This document shows positions 9,431 to 18,244 of a DNA stretch of 64,000 bases, in pieces. A model generated the notes under the pieces. That model did no database searches. It was not told the DNA's origin and was given only the letters and a program-made list of their open reading frames with translations. The stretch comes from Mycolicibacterium setense (lineage in GTDB: Bacteria > Actinomycetota > Actinomycetes > Mycobacteriales > Mycobacteriaceae): positions 744,001-808,000 of the forward strand of contig NZ_JTJW01000003.1 in the NCBI RefSeq assembly GCF_000805385.1, given 5' to 3'. The number at the start of each line of letters is the position of its first letter. The first letter of the stretch is position 1. The position numbers were made by a program, and so were the translations under genes.

Positions 9431-10242
9431 CCCAGCGATTGTGCCTTACCCAACTGAGCGAACTGTGAGCGGTTCTGCAGCACCCCGATGGTGTCCCGGA
9501 CCTGGTTGGCGGCGTCCACGTCGACGTCGAAGGCCAGCAACTGCGGGTCGGCGCCCGCCGACGTGAGAACCTCGCCGGTGGGGGAGGTCACCAGGCTGCC
9601 GCCGACGCCCGTCGGGCCGGCCTTGGCGATCTCGTCGCCCGGGTAGGCCTGGTCGACCGCGGCGATGAAGCCGGTGGTGTCGAGGGCGCGGGCGCGGGCC
9701 AGCAAGGTCCACTGCTCGAGCTTGCCGGGCCCGGATCCCCACGAGGCGTGCACGGTGATCAGCTGGGCGCCGCGCCGGGCCAGCTCCACGTAGAGCTCCG
9801 GGAACCGGACGTCGTAGCAGGTGCTCAGCCCCACCGTGACTCCGTCGACGCTGATCGTCACCGGCTCGAAACCCGGTGCGACAGTGCGTGATTCGGTGAA
9901 TCCGAAGGCGTCGTAGAGGTGGATCTTGTGGTAGTGCGCGTCGACGCCGGGGCCCGTCGCGATCAGGGTGTTGGTGACCCGGCCGTCATCGCTGGGTGCG
10001 AACATCCCGGCCACCACGACGACGCCGGCCCTTGCGGCGATCTCCCGCAGACCCGTCGCCCATGGCCCGTCCAGGCTCTCGGCAACCGGGCCGAGTGCCA
10101 CGCCGAACCGGCACATCGTGGCCTCGGGGAACAGCACCAACCGGGCGCCGTCATCGGCGGCACGCCGGGTGAACTCGTCGACCAGCTCCAGGTTCGACGA
10201 CGGGTCGGTGCCGGTGGCGATCTGCGCCAGGGCAATTCGCAT
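9427..10242 (-). CDS. Carbon-nitrogen hydrolase (nitrilase superfamily, Rv0480c orthologue)
   Basis: A 271-residue amidase/nitrilase-fold enzyme with the full catalytic triad: E40 in LFPEAT, K106 in YHKIHLYD and C142 in LSTCYDVRFPE. The fold resembles the omega-amidase/Nit branch that removes damaged or deaminated metabolites, but the substrate cannot be read from sequence. The start at 10242 is an ATG seven bases after a TAAGCT box on the minus strand, so a leaderless transcript is possible even though it follows the methyltransferase gene by only five bases. Confidence 0.88.
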   Translation of the reverse strand: MRIALAQIATGTDPSSNLELVDEFTRRAADDGARLVLFPEATMCRFGVALGPVAESLDGPWATGLREIAARAGVVVVAGMFAPSDDGRVTNTLIATGPGVDAHYHKIHLYDAFGFTESRTVAPGFEPVTISVDGVTVGLSTCYDVRFPELYVELARRGAQLITVHASWGSGPGKLEQWTLLARARALDTTGFIAAVDQAYPGDEIAKAGPTGVGGSLVTSPTGEVLTSAGADPQLLAFDVDVDAANQVRDTIGVLQNRSQFAQLGKAQSLG

Positions 10243-10247
10243 GCGGT

Positions 10248-10961
10248 TCAGCTTAGTGGCGCCACGGCTGCCCAGGGGACCGTGAGCACCCCGTCACGCA
10301 GCCGTCGGCGCGGCGCGGCGATCGGCAGCCCCTCGGCGCGCAGCAGCTCCACCATGGCCCGCCACCGCACCCGTGGCCCGAAGACGCCGTGCCCGGCGGC
10401 ACTGGCCCAGGCCCGATCGGCCGCGCTGAGCAGCGTGTGGATGGGCTGACCTTCGACGTTGTGGTGGATCAGCACCTTGGGCAGCCGTTCTGCCAGGTCC
10501 GAGGGTCGATCGATGCTGAACGGGTCGCAGGCCAGGGTCAGGCTCACCGGCCCGGCCTCATCCAGCAGCACCCAGCAGCATCGGCGGCCCAGCTCGTCAC
10601 AGGTCCCGTCGACGATCAGCCCGCCCGGCGCCAGCCGGCGCGACATCGTGGCCCAGGCCTCGGGCACCGCCTCGACCGGATACTGGCGCAACACGTTGAA
10701 CGCCCGCACCAGCACCGGCCGCAGCCCGGCCAACTCGAACCCGCCGAGCGCGAATTCCACATCGGTGCCGCCGGCCATGATCTGTGCGGTGGCCACCCGC
10801 TCGGGGTGAATCTCGAGGCCGACCACGCGGACGTCCGGGCGGACCGCCTGCAGCCGGGCCGCCAATTCGAGGGTGGTCACCGGAAGTGCGCCGTAGCCGA
10901 GGTCGACAACCAGCGGATCGGCGGTGACCCGCAGCGCGGTGCGCACCCGCGGCGAGTGCAC
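10248..10961 (-). CDS. SAM-dependent methyltransferase-like protein
   Basis: About 237 residues with a class I methyltransferase pattern: LVVDLGYGALPVTTLELA (motif I), VVGLEIHPERV (motif II) and LAPGGLIVDGTCDE. The substrate is unknown. The GTG at 10961 is the first standard start, yet conserved-looking sequence (TRGTTGYNRLRRSDRWL) continues in frame upstream of it. The true start may therefore be a rare codon further up, overlapping the DUF2505 gene. I do not recall a counterpart at this spot in M. tuberculosis. Confidence 0.7.
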   Translation of the reverse strand: MHSPRVRTALRVTADPLVVDLGYGALPVTTLELAARLQAVRPDVRVVGLEIHPERVATAQIMAGGTDVEFALGGFELAGLRPVLVRAFNVLRQYPVEAVPEAWATMSRRLAPGGLIVDGTCDELGRRCCWVLLDEAGPVSLTLACDPFSIDRPSDLAERLPKVLIHHNVEGQPIHTLLSAADRAWASAAGHGVFGPRVRWRAMVELLRAEGLPIAAPRRRLRDGVLTVPWAAVAPLS

Positions 10962-11028
10962 CAGCCAGCGGTCGCTGCGGCGCAGCCGGTTGTACCCGGT
11001 GGTGCCCCGGGTGACCGCCCCGACGGGT

Positions 11029-11541
11029 CTAGACGTGCTCGGCGATCCACTCAGCGGTGAACGCCCCCTCGATGCTGAACACGTCGTTGACGGACTGCAG
11101 GACCATGTCTTCGAGCTTGCCCCCGAGCAGGGGCATCGGCACCTTGCACTTGCTGTCGGCCTGCAGACGGCTGCCCGTGGAAGCCCCGCTGAGCACGTAC
11201 CGGCCGTCGAGCCGGCCCGGGACGTGTGAAACCGATGCCGAGTAGTGGCCGTTCGCGCGGTCCCGGTCGAAGGGGCCGAAATACTGGTTGCGGGTGATGG
11301 CCATGTCGAGCGGTATCACCGATCGCAGGATCGGCGGCAGCTCCGCGCGCGGCAGAACCTGCCGGAACTCGACCTCGATGCCGTCGTCGTCGGCCCTGAA
11401 CTCCGTGATGTCGGATTTTCCGGGCGTCAGGTCGTCGTACCGGTCCATCAACGCCTGCCAGTATTTGTCGCTCGCGTACGCGGCGTAGATGGCTTGTGCA
11501 GGTGCGTCGAACACCATCGTCGACTGTCGGCGTCGGCTCAT
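11029..11541 (-). CDS. DUF2505 protein, START/SRPBCC-like fold (copy 1)
   Basis: A 170-residue member of DUF2505, a lipid-binding SRPBCC-type fold of unknown role. N-terminal features are FDAPAQAIYAAYASDKYWQ and the C-terminal helix is MPLLGGKLEDMVLQSV. The start is the ATG at 11541; a longer in-frame reading into the neighbouring gene was rejected. A TACGGT box lies eight bases upstream of this ATG on the same strand. It is a tandem paralogue of the next gene, with clearly diverged sequence. Confidence 0.8.
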   Translation of the reverse strand: MSRRRQSTMVFDAPAQAIYAAYASDKYWQALMDRYDDLTPGKSDITEFRADDDGIEVEFRQVLPRAELPPILRSVIPLDMAITRNQYFGPFDRDRANGHYSASVSHVPGRLDGRYVLSGASTGSRLQADSKCKVPMPLLGGKLEDMVLQSVNDVFSIEGAFTAEWIAEHV

Positions 11542-11564
11542 GGCTACAGACCGTACCGCTGGGC

Positions 11565-12071
11565 TCAGCCGCGGCCGGCGATCCACACCGAGGTGAAGCG
11601 CTGCTCGGCGATCAGCAGATCGGCCAGCTGTGTGCCGATGAAACTCTCGATCTTCCCGCCGACCAGCGGCACCCTCACCTCGACGGTGATGTGCACCGAC
11701 AGCCGGGACCCGCCGTCGGTCGTGGCGAGCCTCGCGGTGCCGGACAGCGATACCGGCGCCCCGTCGATGGAGCCTTTGACCGTGCCGTCGGCCGAGCCGG
11801 CGCGGATCGGCTGCCAGTGCTCCTCGCGGCGGATTCTCAGATCGCCGCGATGGAACTGCGACACCAGCCCGGGTAGTCGGTCTGCGCGCAGGGTCTGGGT
11901 GGTGAGCACCTCGATGCCGCCCTCGCCGCTCACCGTCAGGGCATTCAGGGTGGTTTCGTCGGCCCCCGAATCGTCGAGCCGGGCCCGCCAATACCGTTCG
12001 TCAGCGAATGCCCGGTGGACCTGTTCGACGCTGCCTTCGTAGTCGGTGGCCATGTCGAATGATCGCGGCAT
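11565..12071 (-). CDS. DUF2505 protein (copy 2, Rv0481c orthologue)
   Basis: 168 residues, the closer match to Rv0481c: it begins PRSFDMATDYEGSVEQVHRAF and ends with IPFIGGKLE-like VPLVGGKIESFIGTQL. It shares the DUF2505 architecture with copy 1. The ATG at 12071 is only 26 bases from the divergent murB start. A TAGCCT box eight bases upstream suggests a leaderless transcript. Confidence 0.82.
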   Translation of the reverse strand: MPRSFDMATDYEGSVEQVHRAFADERYWRARLDDSGADETTLNALTVSGEGGIEVLTTQTLRADRLPGLVSQFHRGDLRIRREEHWQPIRAGSADGTVKGSIDGAPVSLSGTARLATTDGGSRLSVHITVEVRVPLVGGKIESFIGTQLADLLIAEQRFTSVWIAGRG

Positions 12072-12097
12072 AGCTGGTCAGGCTACCGTTACGGCCC

Positions 12098-13204
12098 GTG
12101 GTCAGTTCGTATGTTGCCGGTGTCGCGGTCGCCGAGGCGGTTGCGCTGGCGCCGCTGACCACGCTGCGGGTCGGTCCGGTGGTGCCCCGGGTGCTGACCT
12201 GCACCACCACCGATCAGCTCATCGATGTGTTGCGCGCCGTGGCCGAGCCGATCCTGGTGCTGGCGGGCGGATCGAACGTGGTGCTGGCCGACGACCTGGC
12301 CGACACGATGCCCGAGCTCACCGTCGTCCGAGTGGCCAACACCGCCATCACGGTCGAGGGCAATTTGGTGCGCGCCGAGGCCGGCGCCGTGTTCGACGAC
12401 GTCGTCGTCACCTCCCTGCGGCACGGTCTGGGCGGGCTGGAATGTCTGTCCGGGATACCGGGTTCGGCCGGGGCTACCCCGGTGCAGAATGTCGGCGCCT
12501 ACGGGGCCGAGGTGGCCGACACCATCAACCGGGTGCGCCTACTCGACCGCCGCACAGGCGAAGTCCGTTGGGCTGCACCCGAAGAACTCAAGTTCGGCTA
12601 CCGCACCAGCATCCTCAGACACTCCGATGCCGTCATCGTGCTCGAGGTCGAGTTCGCGTTGAGAGCGAACGGGCCCGCGGACAGGAGAAGTGCACCGCTG
12701 CGTTACCGCGAACTGGCCAACGCGCTGGGCGTCGAGACAGGGGAGCGCGCCGATCCGATGCATGTTCGCCAGACCGTGCTGCAGTTGCGCGCGGGCAAAG
12801 GCATGGTGCTCGACGAGAACGATCACGACACCTGGAGCGTCGGATCGTTCTTCACCAATCCGGTGGTGTCGCAGGAGGAGTTCGAGCGGGTGCAGGCCGC
12901 TTTCCGGGCCGCCGCGGGGTCCGCGGAGACAGGCCCGGTGCCGCACTACCCCGCACCCGACGGGGTCAAGCTCGCGGCAGGCTGGCTCGTGGAGCACGCC
13001 GGTTTCGGGAAGGGCTACCCCGGTGAGGGTGCACCCGCGCGGCTTTCCACCAAGCACGCGCTGGCTTTGACCAATCGTGGCGAGGCGAACACTGCCGACG
13101 TGATTGCCCTGGCCAGGGCGGTGCAAGCAGGTGTCCGGGACCGCTTCGGGATCACGCTGCACCCCGAACCGATTCTGTTTGGGTGCGATCTATCAGTACC
13201 CTAG
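12098..13204 (+). CDS. murB: UDP-N-acetylenolpyruvoylglucosamine reductase MurB
   Basis: Reduces UDP-GlcNAc-enolpyruvate to UDP-MurNAc with NADPH and FAD, an essential step of peptidoglycan synthesis. It has 368 residues. The FAD-binding domain carries [11 protein letters not shown] and [19 protein letters not shown]. The catalytic serine is in VGSFFTNPV, and the C-terminal catalytic Glu is in HPEPILFG. It is a type I MurB (long form). The start is a GTG at 12098, with a TACCGT box at 12084-12089. Six bases separate it from the L,D-transpeptidase gene, a peptidoglycan operon. Confidence 0.95.
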   Translation: MVSSYVAGVAVAEAVALAPLTTLRVGPVVPRVLTCTTTDQLIDVLRAVAEPILVLAGGSNVVLADDLADTMPELTVVRVANTAITVEGNLVRAEAGAVFDDVVVTSLRHGLGGLECLSGIPGSAGATPVQNVGAYGAEVADTINRVRLLDRRTGEVRWAAPEELKFGYRTSILRHSDAVIVLEVEFALRANGPADRRSAPLRYRELANALGVETGERADPMHVRQTVLQLRAGKGMVLDENDHDTWSVGSFFTNPVVSQEEFERVQAAFRAAAGSAETGPVPHYPAPDGVKLAAGWLVEHAGFGKGYPGEGAPARLSTKHALALTNRGEANTADVIALARAVQAGVRDRFGITLHPEPILFGCDLSVP

Positions 13205-13210
13205 ATCCAC

Positions 13211-14539
13211 GTGAGCACTGGCGGTGATATAGAGGCCGATGCGCCGTTGTTCAATCGGCGGCGTGCCCTGACGGCGTTGACCGTCGGAGTGGGAGCCGGA
13301 TTGCTGGCTGCCTGCTCGGGAGAATCTCCACTCTCCTCGCCTCAAGCCGAGGAACCCCCGGCGCCGACGGTGACCTACGAGCCTGCCGCCGACTCCGAAG
13401 ATGTGCTGCCGACCGCACCGGTCGGACTCAAGGTCGAGAACGGCTCGTTCCAGCGCGTGAGCCTGACCAATGCCAACGGCAAGGTGGTCGCGGGCAAATT
13501 CAACAGCGACCGCACCGCGTTCACTGTCACCGAACCGCTCGGCTACGAGTCCACCTACACGTGGGCCGGCTCGGTGGTCGGTCAGGATGGCAAGGCCCAA
13601 CCCGTGCAGGGCAAGTTCTCCACCGTCGCCCCCCAGAAACAGGTCAACGGTCAGTTCCAGCTCGCCGACGGCCAGGTCGTCGGGGTGGCCGCACCGATCA
13701 TCCTGCAGTTCGACGCCGCGATCGACGACAAGTACCGCCCGGCCGTCGAAAAGGCCCTCCAGGTCACCACCACGCCGCCCGTCGAGGGCAGCTGGGCCTG
13801 GCTGCCCGACGAGGCCGGCGGCTCGCGTGTGCACTGGCGCACCCGGGAGTACTACCCGGCCGGGACCAAGGTCAGCGTCAAGGCGCCGCTGTACGGCGTC
13901 AGCTTCGGTGACGGCGCCTACGGGGCGGCCGACTCCACGCTCGACTTCGAGATCGGCCGGCGCCAGGTGGTCAAGGCCGAGGCGTCCAGCCACCGCATCC
14001 AGGTGCTCGACGGATCCGGCGCGGTGATCATGGACTTCCCGTGCAGCTACGGCGAAGGCGATCTGGACCGCAACGTGACGCGCAGCGGCGTCCACGTGGT
14101 GACCGAGAAGTACGAAGACTTCTGGATGACCAACCCGGCCGCCGGGTACAGCAACGTGCACGAGCGGTTCGCGGTGCGGATCTCCAACAACGGCGAGTTC
14201 ATCCACTGCAACCCCAACAGCATTGGCTCGCAGGGCAATACGAACGTCACCAACGGCTGCATCAATCTCAACCTGGAGAACTCGCAGCAGTACTTCAACA
14301 GCGCGATCTACGGAGACCCGGTCGAGGTCACCGGCACGCGCATCGAGCTGTCCTACGCCGACGGCGACATCTGGGACTGGGCGGTGGACTGGAACGAGTG
14401 GAAGTCCATGTCGGCGCTGTCCTCCGAGGATTCACCGTCGAACCTGCCCGCGAGTGCCCCGGCGACACCGACGGACGCACCCACGCTGTCGGGCACGCCC
14501 ACGACCACCACGCCGCCGAAGCCCGCGCCCGGCGGCTAG
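13211..14539 (+). CDS. lprQ: Lipoprotein L,D-transpeptidase (LprQ/LdtE type)
   Basis: Forms 3-3 cross-links in peptidoglycan. 442 residues from GTG. A twin-arginine-like NRRRAL precedes the hydrophobic stretch, and the lipobox LLAAC puts the lipidated Cys at residue 35. Two Ig-like domains follow, then the YkuD domain with H332 (GEFIHCNP) and catalytic C350 (NVTNGCINL). The motif has NGC where many paralogues have HGC, as in Rv0483. A Pro/Thr-rich tail (from about 410) ends the protein. It follows murB directly, consistent with a shared cell-wall function. Confidence 0.92.
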   Translation: MSTGGDIEADAPLFNRRRALTALTVGVGAGLLAACSGESPLSSPQAEEPPAPTVTYEPAADSEDVLPTAPVGLKVENGSFQRVSLTNANGKVVAGKFNSDRTAFTVTEPLGYESTYTWAGSVVGQDGKAQPVQGKFSTVAPQKQVNGQFQLADGQVVGVAAPIILQFDAAIDDKYRPAVEKALQVTTTPPVEGSWAWLPDEAGGSRVHWRTREYYPAGTKVSVKAPLYGVSFGDGAYGAADSTLDFEIGRRQVVKAEASSHRIQVLDGSGAVIMDFPCSYGEGDLDRNVTRSGVHVVTEKYEDFWMTNPAAGYSNVHERFAVRISNNGEFIHCNPNSIGSQGNTNVTNGCINLNLENSQQYFNSAIYGDPVEVTGTRIELSYADGDIWDWAVDWNEWKSMSALSSEDSPSNLPASAPATPTDAPTLSGTPTTTTPPKPAPGG

Positions 14540-14544
14540 TCACG

Positions 14545-14630
14545 CGCCGTTTTCGACACCAGGGTCGCGAAATTGAGGAAGCGCGGCCGTGATGTCGAAA
14601 TCGGCGAGCAGCACGCGATGAGATGCTCGC
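14545..14630. terminator. Two hairpins between convergent ldt and SDR genes
   Basis: A 25-base imperfect inverted repeat (14545-14569 with 14582-14606, 21 of 25 matching) is followed by a perfect 7-bp stem GCGAGCA/TGCTCGC at 14604-14610 and 14624-14630. Its position between converging genes suggests a bidirectional terminator. Confidence 0.55.
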
Positions 14631-14636
14631 GTCGCG

Positions 14637-15386
14637 TCACGACCTCCGGTTGAAGCGCCCATGGGGCGCCTGGTCGCGCGGACGGATCACGATCTGGTCG
14701 AGGTTGACGTGCGAGGGCCGCGATGCGACGAACCCGATCACCTCGGCGACGTCCTCGGCGACCAGTGGGGTGATGCCCCGGTACACGTTGTCGGCGCGCT
14801 CCTGATCGCCGTCGAAGCGCACCAGGGAGAAGTCTGTCTCCACCGCGCCGGGCGCAATCTCGGTGAGTCGCACCGGTTTTCCGAGGAGTTCACCGCGCAG
14901 CGTGCGGTGCAGCGCGCCCTGGGCGTGTTTGGCCGCGGTGTAGCCCGAGCCGCCGTCATACGTCTCGAACGCCGCGATCGAGGTGACCGTCACGATCAGG
15001 CCGTCTCCGGAGGCGATGAGTTTGGGCAACAGTGCCCGGGAGACCCGCAGGGTGCCCAGGACGTTGGTTTCCCACATCCAGCGCCAATGCTCCAGGTCAG
15101 CGTCCAGCACCGGCTCCAGCCCTCGGGCTCCGCCGGCGTTGTTCACCAGCACGTCCACCCGGTCCAACTGGGCCGCCATGGCGTCGACGGCGGCCTGGTC
15201 AGTGACGTCCGCCACAATTGCGGTGCCGCCGATCTCCGCGGCCAGGGCCTGGACGCGGTCGGCTCGGCGGGCCGCACAGATTACGTGAAAGCCCAGGGCA
15301 GCAAGGGATTTGGCAGTCGCAGCCCCGATGCCGGCGCTGGCGCCGGTAACCACTGCGACCCTTTTGTCAGCCTGTGAAGTCGTCAC
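14637..15386 (-). CDS. Short-chain dehydrogenase/reductase (Rv0484c orthologue)
   Basis: A classical SDR of 249 residues. The cofactor motif TGASAGIG is at about 14-21, NNAG is in VLVNNAGGARG, and the catalytic YTAAK sits in GSGYTAAKHAQG after the Ser of VTSIAAF. The substrate is unknown. The start chosen is GTG at 15386, seven bases after a TAATGT box on the minus strand (15394-15399). A much longer in-frame reading would cross the divergent promoter region. It is divergent from the polycysteine leader and ROK gene. Confidence 0.88.
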   Translation of the reverse strand: MTTSQADKRVAVVTGASAGIGAATAKSLAALGFHVICAARRADRVQALAAEIGGTAIVADVTDQAAVDAMAAQLDRVDVLVNNAGGARGLEPVLDADLEHWRWMWETNVLGTLRVSRALLPKLIASGDGLIVTVTSIAAFETYDGGSGYTAAKHAQGALHRTLRGELLGKPVRLTEIAPGAVETDFSLVRFDGDQERADNVYRGITPLVAEDVAEVIGFVASRPSHVNLDQIVIRPRDQAPHGRFNRRS

Positions 15387-15393
15387 CTGACCA

Positions 15394-15415
15394 ACATTAG
15401 ATGGCGTGCTAAGTT
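15394..15415. promoter_or_regulatory. Two face-to-face -10 boxes of divergent leaderless promoters
   Basis: On the minus strand, TAATGT (15394-15399) is seven bases before the SDR GTG. On the plus strand, TAAGTT (15410-15415) is six bases before the GTG of the cysteine leader ORF at 15422. The predicted start sites lie only about 36 bases apart, so the two promoters must share DNA and may exclude each other. Confidence 0.55.
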
Positions 15416-15421
15416 CTTCGT

Positions 15422-15490
15422 GTGTCCGGAAATCTGCAGTCCCGCTCCGCGCGGCGTGCGTGTTGTTGTTGCGCACCCCGCCGCGCCTGA
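15422..15490 (+). CDS. Polycysteine leader peptide (22 codons) upstream of ROK-mshA operon
   Basis: A short ORF from GTG to TGA: VSGNLQSRSARRACCCCAPR plus RA. Codons 14-17 are four consecutive cysteines (TGT TGT TGT TGC). The GTG lies six bases after a TAAGTT -10 box, the spacing of leaderless mycobacterial transcripts. Leaderless polycysteine ORFs are known in mycobacteria as cysteine-responsive attenuators of sulfur genes. Here the operon makes mycothiol, whose synthesis consumes cysteine. That this leader is translated and regulatory is inferred; the codons and spacing are read directly. Confidence 0.75.
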   Translation: MSGNLQSRSARRACCCCAPRRA

Positions 15491-15570
15491 GGAGACCCCG
15501 GACACCGTTTTCCCGTCCTGCTGAGTCGCCAGGTGTGGTTTCTCCCCACCAGCCGACAACCAGTAAGGAC
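15491..15570 (+). promoter_or_regulatory. Candidate cysteine attenuator: alternative RNA stems masking the ROK gene ribosome site
   Basis: Stem 1 pairs 15491-15506 (GGAGACCCCGGACACC) with 15532-15545 (GGTGTGGTTTCTCC): 5+2+5 pairs around a bulge and a small internal loop. Stem 2 pairs 15515-15523 (GTCCTGCTG) with 15561-15570 (CAGTAAGGAC) and buries the AAGGA ribosome site of the GTG at 15578. The two cannot easily coexist, because the left arm of stem 2 lies in the loop of stem 1. A ribosome finishing the leader ORF would cover the left arm of stem 1. One stalled on the cysteine codons would not. Confidence 0.55.
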
Positions 15571-15577
15571 AATTCAC

Positions 15578-16927
15578 GTGACCACCGCCATCGCCGCTCC
15601 CCTCCGGAAGCGCTCCGGTAATTCCTCTGCCTCGGGCGCCCGGTCGCTGGCCGCGGCCTCTCGCTACCCGCAGTCGCGGCTCCTGCACATCGTCGCCCCG
15701 TCGCTCAAGGTGCCCGATGCCGCCGCGGCATCGGTGTTCAGCGCCATCCGCACCCGCGGCCCGATCGCCCGGGACGCCATCGCACAGCTCACCCAGCTGA
15801 GCATCGCCACCGTCAACCGTCAGGTCACCGCGCTGCTCGAGGCCGGAATCCTGCGTGAGCGTGCGGATCTCGCGGTGTCCGGGGCCATCGGACGGCCTCG
15901 CGTTCCCGTCGAGGTGAACCATGAGCCGTACCTCACCCTTGGCATCCACATCGGTGCGCGCACCACCAGCATCGTGGCCACCGACCTGTTCGGTCGCACC
16001 CTGGACGTGGTCGAGACCCCGACGCCGTCGGGGACCCAGTCCGCGGCATTGGCCACATTGGCCTCCAGTGCCCGTCGCTACCTGAGCCGCTGGCACCGCC
16101 GCCGCCCGCTGTGGGTCGGCGTCGCCGCCGGTGGCGTGGTCGACAGTGCCACCGGGTATCTCGATCACCCGAGGCTTGGCTGGGCCGACGCCCCGGTGGG
16201 TCCGGTGCTCGCCGAAGCTCTCGGGTTGCCGGTGTCGGTGGCCTCGCATGTCGACGCGATGGCCGGTGCCGAACTGCTGTTGGGTGGGCGTCGCTCCTCG
16301 CCGGAGGCGGCCGGCGAGGCGGCCCGGACCAGTCTGTACGTGTACGCCCGTGAGACGGTCGGCTATGCGCTGTCCATCGACGGCCGCGTGCACTCCCCGG
16401 CCAGCGGACCCGGCACCATCGCGGGGTTGCCTGCGCAGTCTGAATTGCTCGGTGGCTCAGGACAATTGGAGTCCACGGTGAGTGATGAGGCGGTGCTCAA
16501 CGCGGCCCGCAGGCTGCGGATCATCCCGGCCGAGGGCCCGTCGTCCACACTGTCGGCGGTGCTGCGCGCGGCCAGGCAGGGCGGCTCGGAATCCGGGGAG
16601 AAGGCCCGCGAGTTGCTGGCGGATCGGGCCAGGGTGCTCGGCGAGGCCGTCGCACTCCTACGCGACCTGCTCAACCCCGACGATCTGGTGCTCGGCGGCC
16701 AGGCCTTCACCGAATACCCCGAGGGCATGCCCGTCGTGGAGGACGCCGTCGCGCGGCGTTCGGTGCTGGGTCCACGCGATATCCGGCTGACGGCCTTCGG
16801 CAACCGCGTCCAGGAGGCCAGTGCCGGCATCGTCTCGCTGGGTGGCCTGTACGCCGACCCGATCGGCGCCATGCGGCGCGCTCAGACCCGCCGGTCCGCG
16901 GGCGGGGCCAACATCGCCGCGGTGTAG
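15578..16927 (+). CDS. ROK-family transcriptional regulator (Rv0485 orthologue)
   Basis: 449 residues. Residues about 45-110 form a winged helix ([20 protein letters not shown], then the GRPRVPVEV hinge), followed by a ROK fold. The phosphate-1-like motif is present ([18 protein letters not shown]), but the ROK zinc motif CxCGxxGC is absent and no Cys cluster is seen, so it is probably a regulator without sugar kinase activity. The start is the GTG at 15578 behind AAGGA. The next gene, mshA, begins 10 bases after its stop. Rv0485 is reported to affect pe13/ppe18 expression in M. tuberculosis. Confidence 0.88.
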   Translation: MTTAIAAPLRKRSGNSSASGARSLAAASRYPQSRLLHIVAPSLKVPDAAAASVFSAIRTRGPIARDAIAQLTQLSIATVNRQVTALLEAGILRERADLAVSGAIGRPRVPVEVNHEPYLTLGIHIGARTTSIVATDLFGRTLDVVETPTPSGTQSAALATLASSARRYLSRWHRRRPLWVGVAAGGVVDSATGYLDHPRLGWADAPVGPVLAEALGLPVSVASHVDAMAGAELLLGGRRSSPEAAGEAARTSLYVYARETVGYALSIDGRVHSPASGPGTIAGLPAQSELLGGSGQLESTVSDEAVLNAARRLRIIPAEGPSSTLSAVLRAARQGGSESGEKARELLADRARVLGEAVALLRDLLNPDDLVLGGQAFTEYPEGMPVVEDAVARRSVLGPRDIRLTAFGNRVQEASAGIVSLGGLYADPIGAMRRAQTRRSAGGANIAAV

Positions 16928-16937
16928 ACATGAGTGT

Positions 16938-18242
16938 GTGCGTCTAGCCACGGACCTCGAGATTCCGCGCCGCGTCGCGGTGTTGTCGGTACACACCTCG
17001 CCGCTCGCGCAGCCGGGTACCGGTGACGCCGGCGGGATGAACGTCTATGTGCTGCAGACGGCGTTGCAGCTGGCCAAGCGCGGTGTCGAGGTGGAAGTTT
17101 TCACCCGCGCCACCTCCTCGTCGGATGCCCCGGTGGTGCCGGTGGCGCCGGGAGTGCTGGTGCGCAACGTGGTGGCCGGTCCGTTCGAGGGCCTGGACAA
17201 GTACGACCTGCCCACCCAGCTGTGCGCGTTCACCGCGGGGGTGTTGCGCGCCGAGGCGACCCATGAGCCCGGCTACTACGACGTCGTTCACTCGCACTAT
17301 TGGCTGTCCGGTCAGGTCGGTTGGCTGGCCCGGGACCGCTGGGCGGTGCCGCTGGTGCACACCGCGCACACCCTGGCCGCGGTGAAGAACGCCTCACTGG
17401 CCGCCGGTGACGCGCCCGAGCCGCCGTTGCGCGCGGTGGGGGAGCAGCAGGTGGTCGACGAGGCCGACCGCCTCATCGTCAACACCGAACACGAAGCGCA
17501 GCAACTGATTTCATTGCACCATGCCGATCCTGAGCGCATCGATGTGGTACATCCGGGGGTCGATCTGGATGCCTTCACCCCGGGCGACCGCGACGCGGCA
17601 CGGGCAGTCCTCGGCATCGCGCCCGACGAGCAGGTGGTCGCCTTCGTGGGCCGGATCCAGCCGCTCAAGGCGCCCGACATCCTGCTGCAGGCCGCGGCCA
17701 AGCTACCCGGGGTGCGCGTGCTGGTGGCCGGTGGACCTTCGGGGAGCGGCCTGACCGAACCGGACACCCTGGTTCGCCTGGCCGACGAACTGGGTATCAC
17801 CGACCGCGTGACGTTTCTGCCGCCGCAATCTCGCGAACAACTGGTCACCGTGTACCGCGCGGCCGATCTGGTCGCCGTGCCCAGCTACTCCGAATCCTTC
17901 GGCCTGGTCGCCGTGGAGGCCCAGGCCTGTGGGACGCCGGTGGTGGCGGCCGCCGTCGGCGGTCTGCCGGTCGCGGTGGCCGACGGAGTCAGCGGCGCCC
18001 TGGTCGATGGGCACGACGTCGACGACTGGGCGGCCGCCATCGACGGAGTGCTGCAGCGCGATCCCGCTCCGTTGCGGCTGGCCGCCGCTGCCCACGCCGC
18101 GAAGTTCTCCTGGGCACACACCGTCGATGCCCTGCTGGACAGCTATGCCCACGCGATGAGTGACTACCGGTCTCGGCACCGCAGGCAGTCGGGCCGCCGT
18201 CCCGGGCGACGCTTCGCGCTGCGCCGGGGGGTGCGTACCTGA
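16938..18242 (+). CDS. mshA: Mycothiol glycosyltransferase MshA
   Basis: Transfers GlcNAc from UDP-GlcNAc to 1L-myo-inositol-1-phosphate, the first step of mycothiol synthesis. It has 434 residues from GTG at 16938. GT-B fold, family GT4: N-terminal acceptor domain with [12 protein letters not shown], and C-terminal donor domain with [11 protein letters not shown] and the [16 protein letters not shown]7E motif. The N-terminus is shorter than in M. tuberculosis (480) but [20 protein letters not shown] reads as a complete start. It lies in one operon with the ROK regulator and the YbjN protein, and so under the polycysteine leader. Confidence 0.95.
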   Translation: MRLATDLEIPRRVAVLSVHTSPLAQPGTGDAGGMNVYVLQTALQLAKRGVEVEVFTRATSSSDAPVVPVAPGVLVRNVVAGPFEGLDKYDLPTQLCAFTAGVLRAEATHEPGYYDVVHSHYWLSGQVGWLARDRWAVPLVHTAHTLAAVKNASLAAGDAPEPPLRAVGEQQVVDEADRLIVNTEHEAQQLISLHHADPERIDVVHPGVDLDAFTPGDRDAARAVLGIAPDEQVVAFVGRIQPLKAPDILLQAAAKLPGVRVLVAGGPSGSGLTEPDTLVRLADELGITDRVTFLPPQSREQLVTVYRAADLVAVPSYSESFGLVAVEAQACGTPVVAAAVGGLPVAVADGVSGALVDGHDVDDWAAAIDGVLQRDPAPLRLAAAAHAAKFSWAHTVDALLDSYAHAMSDYRSRHRRQSGRRPGRRFALRRGVRT

Positions 18243-18244
18243 CC

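Noticed and set aside
15406..15621. 71-codon open frame in another reading frame across the mshA leader
   Set aside because: It overlaps the start of the ROK gene and has no -10 or ribosome site match, whereas the 22-codon polycysteine ORF has precise leaderless spacing.
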